Shown in pieces: positions 9,877 through 17,227 of a stretch of DNA of 64,000 nucleotides. A program made the translations under genes and the position numbers. The DNA comes from Limosilactobacillus coleohominis 101-4-CHN (GTDB lineage Bacteria; Bacillota; Bacilli; Lactobacillales; Lactobacillaceae). The notes beneath the pieces were generated by a model, which saw nothing but the letters and a program-made list of their open reading frames with translations, searched no databases and was not told where the DNA came from. Each line of letters opens with the position of its first letter. Positions within the stretch are counted from its first letter, which is position 1. The stretch covers positions 33,726-97,725 of the forward strand of contig NZ_GG698804.1 of assembly GCF_000161935.1 (NCBI RefSeq), in the 5' to 3' direction.

Positions 9877-10722
9877 TTAATTATTTGGTCCTAGATAATT
9901 GCTATCCTTGCCAAACCATTTTTCATTAATTTTACGCAATTCGCCATTCTTTTGTAGCCGGCCAAGACCTTGATTAACTTTTTGACGCAAGGTCCGATCA
10001 CCCTTACGCATTCCAACCGCAAATTTATCTGCTGGCATTTTCGAACTACTGTAAGTCGCGTAAGCATTACGGTCTGGCTGGTGTTGAATGTAGTAGTCTG
10101 CATATACTTCATCCATTAAGATACCCTGAATCCGGTTGGCATTCAGATCGATAAACGCATTGGGAAATGTATCATATAAAACTGGCTTATGATCTTTAAT
10201 CCGGTCTTTCAGTAAACGTGGGTATTCATCCAGCATCGTCATCCCGGTCGACCCATTTTGGACTCCCAAGGTTTTCCCAGTCATTTCCTGAAAATTGTTA
10301 ATGTGATCACTTTTTTTGGTAACCAGAATTTGCTTATTCAGAAGGTAGACCCGACTAAACGCCACTTTCTTCTGTCGTTGTGGAGTAACTGAATAGCCAT
10401 TCCATAATAAGTCAATGGTCCCGTTCTTCAACTCAGTTTCTTTCATTGACCAATCAATCGTTTGAAAATCAGCTTTAATTCCGTATTGTTTAAAAACTGC
10501 GCGAGCTAAATCTACATCATAACCCACCAGTTTGCCATTTTTTTGTCGGAAGCCCATGGGAACAAAGCTATCATCAACACCAATAATAACCTTGTGTCGT
10601 CGTTCAATTCGCGACCACGTGTCTTGATGATTGGCACGTTTTGTCACGCTCTCGCAACCACTAAGCATCATGAGTGGCAGTAATAAACACAGAATTAATA
10701 TCCATCCGCGACGTTTTTTCAT
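9877..10722 (-). CDS. Amino-acid ABC transporter substrate-binding lipoprotein
   Basis: An extracellular solute-binding protein of family 3 (281 residues). A lipoprotein signal peptide ends at the lipobox LMMLSGC (Cys about 23). The mature part shows family 3 hallmarks: VIIGVDDSFVPMGF near the start, GYDVDLARAV, and GKTLGVQNGSTG. The family binds polar amino acids or cystine; the ligand cannot be read from the sequence. It is the last gene of a permease-ATPase-binding protein unit controlled by a T-box leader, so the ligand probably matches the tRNA sensed by that leader. Confidence 0.92.
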   Translation of the reverse strand: MKKRRGWILILCLLLPLMMLSGCESVTKRANHQDTWSRIERRHKVIIGVDDSFVPMGFRQKNGKLVGYDVDLARAVFKQYGIKADFQTIDWSMKETELKNGTIDLLWNGYSVTPQRQKKVAFSRVYLLNKQILVTKKSDHINNFQEMTGKTLGVQNGSTGMTMLDEYPRLLKDRIKDHKPVLYDTFPNAFIDLNANRIQGILMDEVYADYYIQHQPDRNAYATYSSSKMPADKFAVGMRKGDRTLRQKVNQGLGRLQKNGELRKINEKWFGKDSNYLGPNN

Positions 10723-10739
10723 ATTGTCACCCTCTCACT

Positions 10740-11384
10740 TTAGTTTTGCTGGTCTAATGCTTGAACCTTCAACATACTATCTGCAATTTTTTTGGCAAAT
10801 TCCATATCGTGAGTAACTACTAATTGAGTAACCCCTTGTGCCTTTAATGACAATATTAGGTTAGCGACTTCGTCCCGTAAATTCGGATCTAGTGCACTGG
10901 TAGGTTCGTCATAACAAAGAATCTTCGGTTGCATTGCCAATGCCCGGGCAATAGCTACTCGTTGTTTCTGCCCACCAGAAAGTTGATATGGGTAAAGCTG
11001 TTCCTTCCCCTTTAAGCCTAGTTGTTTCAATAATTCCCGCGCCTTTGTTTCAGCTACCTTGCGCTCCTGCTTTAAAACTAAGGTCGGAGCAAGTGTTAGA
11101 TTTTCTAAAACTGATAGGTGTGGAAAAAGGTTAAAATCTTGAAAAACAACTCCCATTACATTATCAGCACTTGTTAAATCCTGGGGATTAAATTCTTTGC
11201 CATCGATTGTGAAAGTTCCAGAATCAGCAGCTTCCAGTCCCGTGATACAACGTAAAAGGGTCGTCTTTCCGGCTCCAGATGGACCAACAATTGTCAAAAT
11301 ATTTCCATCTTCAACCGTGAAGTTAACATCATCAAGAATTTGTCGACCGTCAAAGCTCTTTTTTAAATTTGTAACTTTTAACAT
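10740..11384 (-). CDS. Amino-acid ABC transporter ATP-binding protein
   Basis: ATPase subunit of a polar amino-acid importer (214 residues, slightly short for the roughly 240-residue family norm). It has Walker A GPSGAGKTT (about 34-42), Q-loop VVFQDFNLFPH, signature LSGGQKQRVAIARALA, Walker B ILCYDEPTSALDP and the switch histidine in VVTHD. It is co-transcribed with the permease upstream and the binding protein downstream, each 17-18 bases apart. Confidence 0.95.
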   Translation of the reverse strand: MLKVTNLKKSFDGRQILDDVNFTVEDGNILTIVGPSGAGKTTLLRCITGLEAADSGTFTIDGKEFNPQDLTSADNVMGVVFQDFNLFPHLSVLENLTLAPTLVLKQERKVAETKARELLKQLGLKGKEQLYPYQLSGGQKQRVAIARALAMQPKILCYDEPTSALDPNLRDEVANLILSLKAQGVTQLVVTHDMEFAKKIADSMLKVQALDQQN

Positions 11385-11402
11385 TCTAACCCCCCCCTTT
11401 GT

Positions 11403-12050
11403 TTATTTATAGTAAGAATAGCGTTGTTCAACTTTGTGTAAAATATAAGTACAAATTCCAACCATCAATAGGTAAATAATCCCGACTAAGACCAACGGAA
11501 CAAGTGTAACATCCCGTGCGGTGGCCACATTTCCGGCCCGTAGAAGGTCGCCTAACCCAATTACGTAAACCAATGAGGAATCCTTAACTAAATTTACAAC
11601 TTCGTTTCCAATTGACGGAATCACAATTTTAACCACTTGGGGAATCACAATTTTACGAACTGTTTGCCAATAACTCAGGCCCAGAACGCGCGCTCCTTCG
11701 TACTGACCTTCATCAATGGATTGTAATCCACCCCGGAAAATTTCTGCAAAGTAGGCTGCATAATTAAGGATAAACGCAACCAAGGCTGCATCAAAACGTT
11801 GAAAAACGATTCCCACAATTGGCAAACCATAAAAAACAAAAATTAATTGCAATAACAATGGGGTTCCCCTCATTAGCCACACGTAAAATTCTAGAACCCA
11901 TTTAAGTGGGCGAATTTTTGATACTAATCCTAAACTACAGATAATTCCTAAAGGTAATGAACCAATTAACGTAAGAAAGAACAACTCCAACGTCATTCCT
12001 GCACCCTGAAATAATGATGGTAAAATTTCAAATACGTATTTTAGCGACAT
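11403..12050 (-). CDS. Amino-acid ABC transporter permease
   Basis: A membrane subunit of the His/Glu/Gln-type importer family (about 215 residues) with several transmembrane helices. The family motif between helices reads EIFRGGLQSIDEGQYEGARVLGLS. The open frame continues upstream to 12134, but those residues are encoded by the T-box terminator. The ATG at 12050, with a GGAGG site, is the true start (MSLKYVFEI). As first gene of the unit it is directly controlled by the leader. One permease gene suggests a homodimeric channel. Confidence 0.93.
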   Translation of the reverse strand: MSLKYVFEILPSLFQGAGMTLELFFLTLIGSLPLGIICSLGLVSKIRPLKWVLEFYVWLMRGTPLLLQLIFVFYGLPIVGIVFQRFDAALVAFILNYAAYFAEIFRGGLQSIDEGQYEGARVLGLSYWQTVRKIVIPQVVKIVIPSIGNEVVNLVKDSSLVYVIGLGDLLRAGNVATARDVTLVPLVLVGIIYLLMVGICTYILHKVEQRYSYYK

Positions 12051-12081
12051 AAGCAACCTCCTACTCTCTGTCCGAGCAAAC

Positions 12082-12441
12082 AAAAAACGCCTCCCTGGAA
12101 TAATCTCCAAGGGGACGCTAGACCGTGTTTCCACCCCAATTCATAGCCAGCTTACACTAGCTACCTCAGTAAGTTCATTTGAAACCAAAAGCCCTCTTAC
12201 TACTTATCGTAGTAAGAGGGCTTTACAGCGGTTCCACCTCATTATTGTTAAATTCTCACGAATCTAACCTCAGCAAGTTCAAATAAACTCTGCGCTGTAA
12301 CGGGCTTCCCCGGACTATTTTTTGATCAATAGTCAACTCACAGTTGTGATTCAAGTACCAGTTCATGTCCCATCTCAGCTACTGAAACTTTCTGTAAAGA
12401 ACCAATTACTCTACTAGTCTGCTCTTCGTCTTTAATTTGTT
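12082..12441 (-). ncRNA. Partially duplicated T-box riboswitch leader for the amino-acid ABC importer
   Basis: A tRNA-sensing leader. In the RNA sense it holds a Stem I (about 12441-12320) with an ACAGAAAGU element and a specifier-loop strand GAAUCACAA. A stem III-like segment follows, then T-box sequence 1 (GAGGUGGAACCGCUG, 12226-12240) and terminator 1 (12187-12224, AAGCCCTCTTACTAC paired with its complement). A second copy of the 3' half comes next: TGAACTTACTGAGGT, a degenerate T-box 2 (GGGGUGGAAACACGG) and terminator 2 (12082-12119). The specifier is ambiguous among CAC (His), AUC (Ile) and UCA (Ser). Both T-boxes read UGGA, which would pair with a discriminator U, so the amino acid is not assigned. 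Confidence 0.88.
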
Positions 12442-12447
12442 ATAAGT

Positions 12448-12476
12448 ATAATAACCACGTTTTATTCGAATGTCAA
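12448..12476 (-). promoter_or_regulatory. Promoter of the T-box-controlled ABC importer
   Basis: On the minus strand TTGACA and TATTAT are separated by 17 bases. The predicted start near 12441 coincides with the 5' end of Stem I. Confidence 0.85.
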
Positions 12477-12505
12477 CATTAATATTAAAAAATTCTCATA
12501 ATTGT

Positions 12506-13042
12506 TTATGAACGCTGCTTAGCCAGTGCCCGTTCATAAAGCGAATGAATTGGCCAGTACAATAGAACAAAGTAAACTAAGTTTAATGCTAACGTCGGCG
12601 CCAAGGTATTCAGCAGGAAATTAACAATATTGACATGGACTACTCCAATTATCAAAAACGCCCAATAATTTAAGAGCTGAAATACACAAACGTCAATAAA
12701 GAAAACTAACAAGGTGTTAAAAAAGTTTTCGTTAAAAAATGTTGCCAACAGCTTTGTTAACCACACAATTAGTGGATACAAGACAATGAATAAGCCAAAG
12801 ATCCCCGAATAGAATAAATCAGTCAACACACCAACTGCAATCGCAAATCCATACAATGGAATCTTGATGTTACCCTCGAAGAAATAGGCTAACACCAACC
12901 ACAGCAACACTAATTGGCTGACCATTGAATATGGATAGCTGAAAAACTGATTAGCAAAAACTTTACTAAATGAACCATCTAAAAAAAATGTGATAAACAA
13001 GCCAATCGGAAATAGAAATCTTAAGCGAGATAAACGGTACAT
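12506..13042 (-). CDS. mreD: Rod-shape-determining protein MreD
   Basis: MreD is an integral membrane protein of the elongation machinery and works with MreB and MreC. The 178 residues are mostly hydrophobic, with five or six predicted transmembrane helices and the typical MreD opening (short charged N-terminus, then LRFLFPIGLFITFFLDG). A GGAGGG site precedes the ATG. It lies ten bases after mreC. No terminator is seen before the promoter of the next unit. Confidence 0.9.
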   Translation of the reverse strand: MYRLSRLRFLFPIGLFITFFLDGSFSKVFANQFFSYPYSMVSQLVLLWLVLAYFFEGNIKIPLYGFAIAVGVLTDLFYSGIFGLFIVLYPLIVWLTKLLATFFNENFFNTLLVFFIDVCVFQLLNYWAFLIIGVVHVNIVNFLLNTLAPTLALNLVYFVLLYWPIHSLYERALAKQRS

Positions 13043-13052
13043 TTGCTCCCTC

Positions 13053-13904
13053 CTATGAATCTAATTCAGCCACGGTCACGATATTAACATCATTAAAGTT
13101 GGCTGCAGGCTTGATATAAATCTTTTGGGCAAGGCCATAATCATCTTTACCAACCTTAGATACCCGACCGACATACAGTCCCTTGGGAGTAATACCTCCC
13201 ATGCCGCTAGTCGTAACTTTGGTTCCCTTCTTGATTTTCGCCTTTGAGGTTACCTGCCCCATAATCAAGCTATTACTTTCAGAATCATAATCAGTAATGA
13301 TTCCGTTCACGGTTTTACCACCTTCACCATCAATTTGGATCGCAAAGCGGTTAGCAGATTCACCAGTATTACTTAATAATTCAACCTTGCTATTGGTTTT
13401 ATTAACTTCCGTAATTCGACCAATTAAACCACCAGATGACATTACCGGCATATTTTTCTTAATACCACTTGTCTGACCCTTATTAATAACCAACTGTTTT
13501 TGCCAAGATGAAGGGGTTCGCGACATCACCGCAGCACTAATGGTGGTATAGTCAGTCATCGACTTGTTAACTTTCAGTTCCTTCTTTAATTCTCGGTTTT
13601 CCTTGGCTAACGTTTGATCACGAACCTTAGCCTGAGCTAAATCAGCTACTTGTTCTTTTAACTTCTCATTCTCGGAATAAGTATTTAACAGTTCAGTAAA
13701 TGACCGAACACCATTTTGAGCTGCGTTGACGGGATAAGCTACTACCCCATCAACCATACCGACAATGTCATTGCCAAATTGCTGAATCAGTGGTGGCGTC
13801 TGTCGCCGATTTCGTAGGGCGACTGACCCGCCCATTAAACCGAATGCAAGAACCAGCACGATCACAATAAATACCAATCGCCGGTTTGAAAAAAACTTGC
13901 GCAT
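13053..13904 (-). CDS. mreC: Rod-shape-determining protein MreC
   Basis: MreC is a bitopic protein that scaffolds peptidoglycan synthases outside the membrane. The chosen start (MRKFFSNRRL, ATG 13904, GGAGGAGG site) gives 283 residues: a basic N-terminus, one transmembrane helix (about 10-28), a coiled coil (about 65-110), and a beta-rich domain with VINKGQTSGIKKNMPV and GLIGRITEV. A longer frame to 13982 would run through an inverted repeat and is not supported. Confidence 0.93.
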   Translation of the reverse strand: MRKFFSNRRLVFIVIVLVLAFGLMGGSVALRNRRQTPPLIQQFGNDIVGMVDGVVAYPVNAAQNGVRSFTELLNTYSENEKLKEQVADLAQAKVRDQTLAKENRELKKELKVNKSMTDYTTISAAVMSRTPSSWQKQLVINKGQTSGIKKNMPVMSSGGLIGRITEVNKTNSKVELLSNTGESANRFAIQIDGEGGKTVNGIITDYDSESNSLIMGQVTSKAKIKKGTKVTTSGMGGITPKGLYVGRVSKVGKDDYGLAQKIYIKPAANFNDVNIVTVAELDS

Positions 13905-13920
13905 TCTGAAATCCTCCTCC

Positions 13921-14004
13921 CAATTGAGAAAAGTGAAGCGGAGCTTGGCAAAACACATCGTTTTGCGACTCGCCCCGCCCATCTGGATAATTAATTCTCA
14001 ATTG
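13921..14004. repeat. Imperfect inverted repeat between mreB and mreC
   Basis: The outer arms CAATTGAGAA and TTCTCAATTG are perfect. Inner arms include GCGGAGC against GCCCCGC and GCAAAAC against GTTTTGC around an ACATC loop. The unequal arms make a long, interrupted hairpin with no clear T run. It overlaps the end of the mreB gap and the mreC ribosome-site region, so it could act as a processing or attenuation element; this is inferred. Confidence 0.6.
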
Positions 14005-14015
14005 GTTTATTTGAA

Positions 14016-15044
14016 TTACTTTTTCTTCTTCATTACATCAATGCTCTTGAGGGATTCTCCCGTTCCAATTGCAACACAATCAAGCGGATCATTCGCAATA
14101 AAGACTGGTACCTTCGTGGCATCAGCGATTACATCTGGCAAATGCTTCAACAGTGAACCACCACCAGTTAACACAATCCCGTGGTCAATAACATCCGCTG
14201 CAATTTCCGGAGATGTCTCTTCAAGGGTCGACTTAATTGCCTCAATAATTTCTGCCACGACATCCTGGAGTGCGCCAGATAATTCTTCGGCAGTCACTTC
14301 CATTGTCTTTGGCAATCCAGTAACGAGATCACGACCACGAACTTCTGAGCTTTCCATATCTTTAGCAGCTTCAGGTGAAGCTGAACCAATATCCCATTTG
14401 AGTTTTTCAGCCGTTCGTTCCCCAATCAAAAGGTTCTTATTTTGCCGGATAAATTGAATAATGGCATCATTCATCTTGTCACCAGCCATCCGAATAGAAC
14501 GACTAGAAACAATTCCACCAAGTGAAATGGTAGCAACATCAGTGGTCCCTCCACCAATATCAACAACCATACTCCCGGTTGGATCCATGACTGGCAAACC
14601 AGCCCCAATCGCAGCCGCAAATGGCTCTTCAATAACGTAAGCATCCCGGGCCCCCGCAACACGGGTAGCATCAATTACTGCTCGTTTTTCAACTTCAGTA
14701 ATTCCACTTGGCACACAAACCATCACGTATGGCTTCCCAGCATTACCGCCAAGCGCCTTATCCATGTAGTACTTCATCATGGCAACTGTCGTATCGTAAT
14801 CAGCGATTACACCGTCTTTCATTGGTCGAATCGCAACGATACTAGCCGGTGTCCGTCCAATCATATCCCGGGCAGCTTCACCAACCGAAATCACTTCGCC
14901 AGACTTTTTATTTCGTGCAACCACAGACGGCTCACGTAAAACGATTCCCTTACCTTCAATGTAAACAATTGTATTGGCAGTTCCTAAATCAATACCAATA
15001 TTTTTGGTTCCAATTCCTAATGGCAATCTATGTCGTCCCTTCAT
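14016..15044 (-). CDS. mreB: Rod-shape-determining actin homologue MreB
   Basis: MreB polymerises under the membrane and guides lateral wall synthesis. Actin-fold motifs are intact: phosphate 1 [15 protein letters not shown], connect 1, phosphate 2 [12 protein letters not shown], the adenosine motif [14 protein letters not shown], and the family segment [16 protein letters not shown] 15044 gives 343 residues with a short basic extension; a TTG at 15026 has a better-spaced AAGGGA site and is a real alternative. It heads mreBCD. A second MreB/Mbl paralogue is at 34.5-35.6 kb. Confidence 0.96.
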   Translation of the reverse strand: MKGRHRLPLGIGTKNIGIDLGTANTIVYIEGKGIVLREPSVVARNKKSGEVISVGEAARDMIGRTPASIVAIRPMKDGVIADYDTTVAMMKYYMDKALGGNAGKPYVMVCVPSGITEVEKRAVIDATRVAGARDAYVIEEPFAAAIGAGLPVMDPTGSMVVDIGGGTTDVATISLGGIVSSRSIRMAGDKMNDAIIQFIRQNKNLLIGERTAEKLKWDIGSASPEAAKDMESSEVRGRDLVTGLPKTMEVTAEELSGALQDVVAEIIEAIKSTLEETSPEIAADVIDHGIVLTGGGSLLKHLPDVIADATKVPVFIANDPLDCVAIGTGESLKSIDVMKKKK

Positions 15045-15081
15045 TTTGGTTTCAAGTATCTTTTTATTATAGAACAGCAGT

Positions 15082-15110
15082 ATTATACCATAGCAGTTCT
15101 GCAGATTAAC
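15082..15110 (-). promoter_or_regulatory. Promoter of mreBCD
   Basis: On the minus strand a perfect TATAAT follows TATGG. The -35 region (GTTAAT at 17 bases) is weak, so this looks like an extended -10 promoter. It gives a leader of about 30-50 bases. Confidence 0.6.
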
Positions 15111-15170
15111 AGTCACAATATACTACACTCGGCATAAAAAAACCAATTTTTTCCCGACATTTAAAAATAA

Positions 15171-15783
15171 TTAAAGATCCGCCGCACACTCCCGCCAACT
15201 ATAGTATTTATTATGGCCGATAATTAGAAAATCAATTAGCTGAATTCCAATGAGGTTCCCAGCTCGTTCAAGGCGTTGACACATCATTAAATCATTATCT
15301 GACGGTTCGCTGTAGCCAGTTGGATGATTATGCACAATAATCACTCCCGCTGCGCAATTTTTGAGTGCGTAACGAAAAATCTGGTCTGGATATAAACTGC
15401 ACTGGCTCCGCCCACCAATGAATAACTGTTGACGGGCAATAATTTCATTATGAACATCCGTACATAGGACTACGACACTTTCCTGTTGGTCACCAGCATA
15501 CTCGTTCATAAAGCTCTTCCCCCACTAAAGCGCTTGAATATGCGTGCCCATAAAGGTTGCGCGGACTTTTGACAATGAGTTCACCAAGTTGCACTGCCAA
15601 CAAAAATTTCTCCACTTCCGTCGGACTAGTTCCCTTTAAATACCGGAGCTCGTTTTTAGTCAGATGATGAAAATCTGCCGGTGTTGGTGATTTAAGCAGT
15701 AGCGCTTCGGCCACTTGTGGCTGATCAGCAAAATACTTTCGAACTAATTGGTGGTAATGATTACTTGTATTATCTAAAATCAT
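15171..15783 (-). pseudogene. radC: RadC-like JAB-domain protein, split by a frameshift
   Basis: Two overlapping frames together make one RadC-like protein of about 205 residues. The upstream frame (15490-15783) has the N-terminal helical region. The downstream frame (15171-15509) has the JAMM metal motif HNHPTGYSEPSDND and the C-terminal LIGIQLIDFLIIG. The frames meet at a run of five G (15519-15523); four G would restore a continuous protein (ALVGKSFMNEYAGDQQES). This suggests a one-base insertion in a homopolymer, either real or a sequencing error. RadC has no proven repair role; the family may cut or process DNA-linked substrates. The gene lies upstream of mreB, as in many bacteria. Confidence 0.82.
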
Positions 15784-15834
15784 CTAATCTCTCCCTTCAC
15801 TTTTTATAGACGGAAGAAATCAGTCAAATCATTT

Positions 15835-17154
15835 TTAATCCAACATTAAATGTCGAACATCTGAAATAAAGTATAAGGATCCAGTAATTAAAATGACGTC
15901 GTCCGTAGAAACCTGCGTAGCAAGTTTAGCAAATGCTTGCTGCCAATCTGGCACCATTTGAATTGGATGATGGCTTGGGATCATTTTTACCACCGCACCT
16001 AAATCAGCACTCTTACGACCAGCATAAGGACCTTCAAAAGTCGTTACCGTAATATGAACGTTGCTCAGGCTAGCCAATTCACCGAGCATCAATTCATACT
16101 GTTTATCAGCTAAAATCGCCACTAATACATAAACTTCATGCCCTTTGAAATCGTCTCGAATGGTTTCAGTTAGTGCTTGCATTCCTGGAAGATTATGTGC
16201 CCCGTCTAGAATTATCATTGGTTCCTGATTAACCAGTTCCATTCTACCAGGCCACTTAGTATTCAGGAGCGCTTGTCTAACAGCACGCTGATCTAACTTC
16301 AAGCCATCAGCTTGCATAAAGAGCTGGGCAAGCGTCACTGCAATACCACAATTGGCAAGTTGATAATCACCAGCCAACGATAAACGATAACGCTCATTAT
16401 GCAATTGGAGTCCTGAATAACTCAACTCTGGATAAATTGTTTGATGACCAACTAGCGTTGTTCGAAAATCGCGGCCAAACTGATAGACAGTGCAATCATG
16501 TTCCTTTGCAACTTGTGTAACCACGCGTTGCGAATCATTTGGTAGATTGCCAGTGACCATCGGGACCCCATTTTTGATGATTCCCGCCTTTTGCCGCGCA
16601 ATATCCGCAATGGTGGAACCCAAGTACTTCATATGATCATAGCCAACGGTAACTATTGCTGTCACGACCGGGGATTCAATTACATTCGTTGAATCATATA
16701 ATCCCCCAATGCCGACTTCTAAAATTACTACATCCAGGTCATGATCCGCAAAATAGCAGAACATGATTGCGGTATCAATTTCAAACTCTGTTGGTCCCCC
16801 CGCTGGCAGTTCTTTATCAAGGGCTTCAACAACTGGTGCCACTTGTTGAACGTAGTGCAATAGGTCCTGATCTGCAATCGGCTCCCCATTAATTGCAATC
16901 CGTTCATTAAATCGGGTAATAAACGGAGAAGTAAATGAACCGACCGTTAAGCCTTGTTCCATCAAAATTTGCCGGGTCATTGCCACTACGGACCCTTTAC
17001 CGTTAGTTCCGGTAACGTGAATATATCTTTGACCACGCTGTGGATTTCCCAAGCGTTGCAAAAATAACCGCATCCGAGCCAAGGTTGGCTTTTTCTTAAA
17101 ACGTGGCCGTTGATGGATAAAATTTAGCGCATCTTCATAAGTCTGAATTACCAT
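15835..17154 (-). CDS. folC: Folylpolyglutamate synthase / dihydrofolate synthase
   Basis: FolC adds glutamate to folates, and in bifunctional forms to dihydropteroate, in the cytoplasm. The 439-residue Mur-ligase-fold protein has the ATP motif VTGTNGKGSVV (about 44-54), the SPFITRFNERIAING segment, FEIDTAIMFCYF, the YDSTNVIESP region, and ILDGAHNLPGM in the C-terminal domain. It is followed by radC and mreB and lies downstream of valS, a common Lactobacillus order (valS-folC-radC-mreBCD). Confidence 0.95.
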   Translation of the reverse strand: MVIQTYEDALNFIHQRPRFKKKPTLARMRLFLQRLGNPQRGQRYIHVTGTNGKGSVVAMTRQILMEQGLTVGSFTSPFITRFNERIAINGEPIADQDLLHYVQQVAPVVEALDKELPAGGPTEFEIDTAIMFCYFADHDLDVVILEVGIGGLYDSTNVIESPVVTAIVTVGYDHMKYLGSTIADIARQKAGIIKNGVPMVTGNLPNDSQRVVTQVAKEHDCTVYQFGRDFRTTLVGHQTIYPELSYSGLQLHNERYRLSLAGDYQLANCGIAVTLAQLFMQADGLKLDQRAVRQALLNTKWPGRMELVNQEPMIILDGAHNLPGMQALTETIRDDFKGHEVYVLVAILADKQYELMLGELASLSNVHITVTTFEGPYAGRKSADLGAVVKMIPSHHPIQMVPDWQQAFAKLATQVSTDDVILITGSLYFISDVRHLMLD

Positions 17155-17169
17155 TTAATGCTCCTTTTT

Positions 17170-17218
17170 AACAAAAGAGGCGTGACAGAAGTCATATCTG
17201 ACTTCGTATTCACGCCCC
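17170..17218 (-). terminator. Terminator after valS
   Basis: On the minus strand GGCGTGAATACGAAGTC pairs with GACTTCTGTCACGCC around AGATAT, followed by TCTTTT. It lies between valS and folC. Confidence 0.9.
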
Positions 17219-17227
17219 ACTGGTCTG

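Noticed and set aside
12051..12134. N-terminal extension of the ABC permease frame
   Set aside because: Those codons are the second T-box terminator; the GGAGG site and conserved start are at 12050.
13897..14457. 186-codon open frame on the plus strand
   Set aside because: It is antisense to mreB and the mreB-mreC gap, has no family features, and its composition mirrors the mreB codons.
15490..15783. Two independent small genes instead of one broken radC
   Set aside because: The halves together match one RadC in order and length, and a one-base change joins them in the conserved region.
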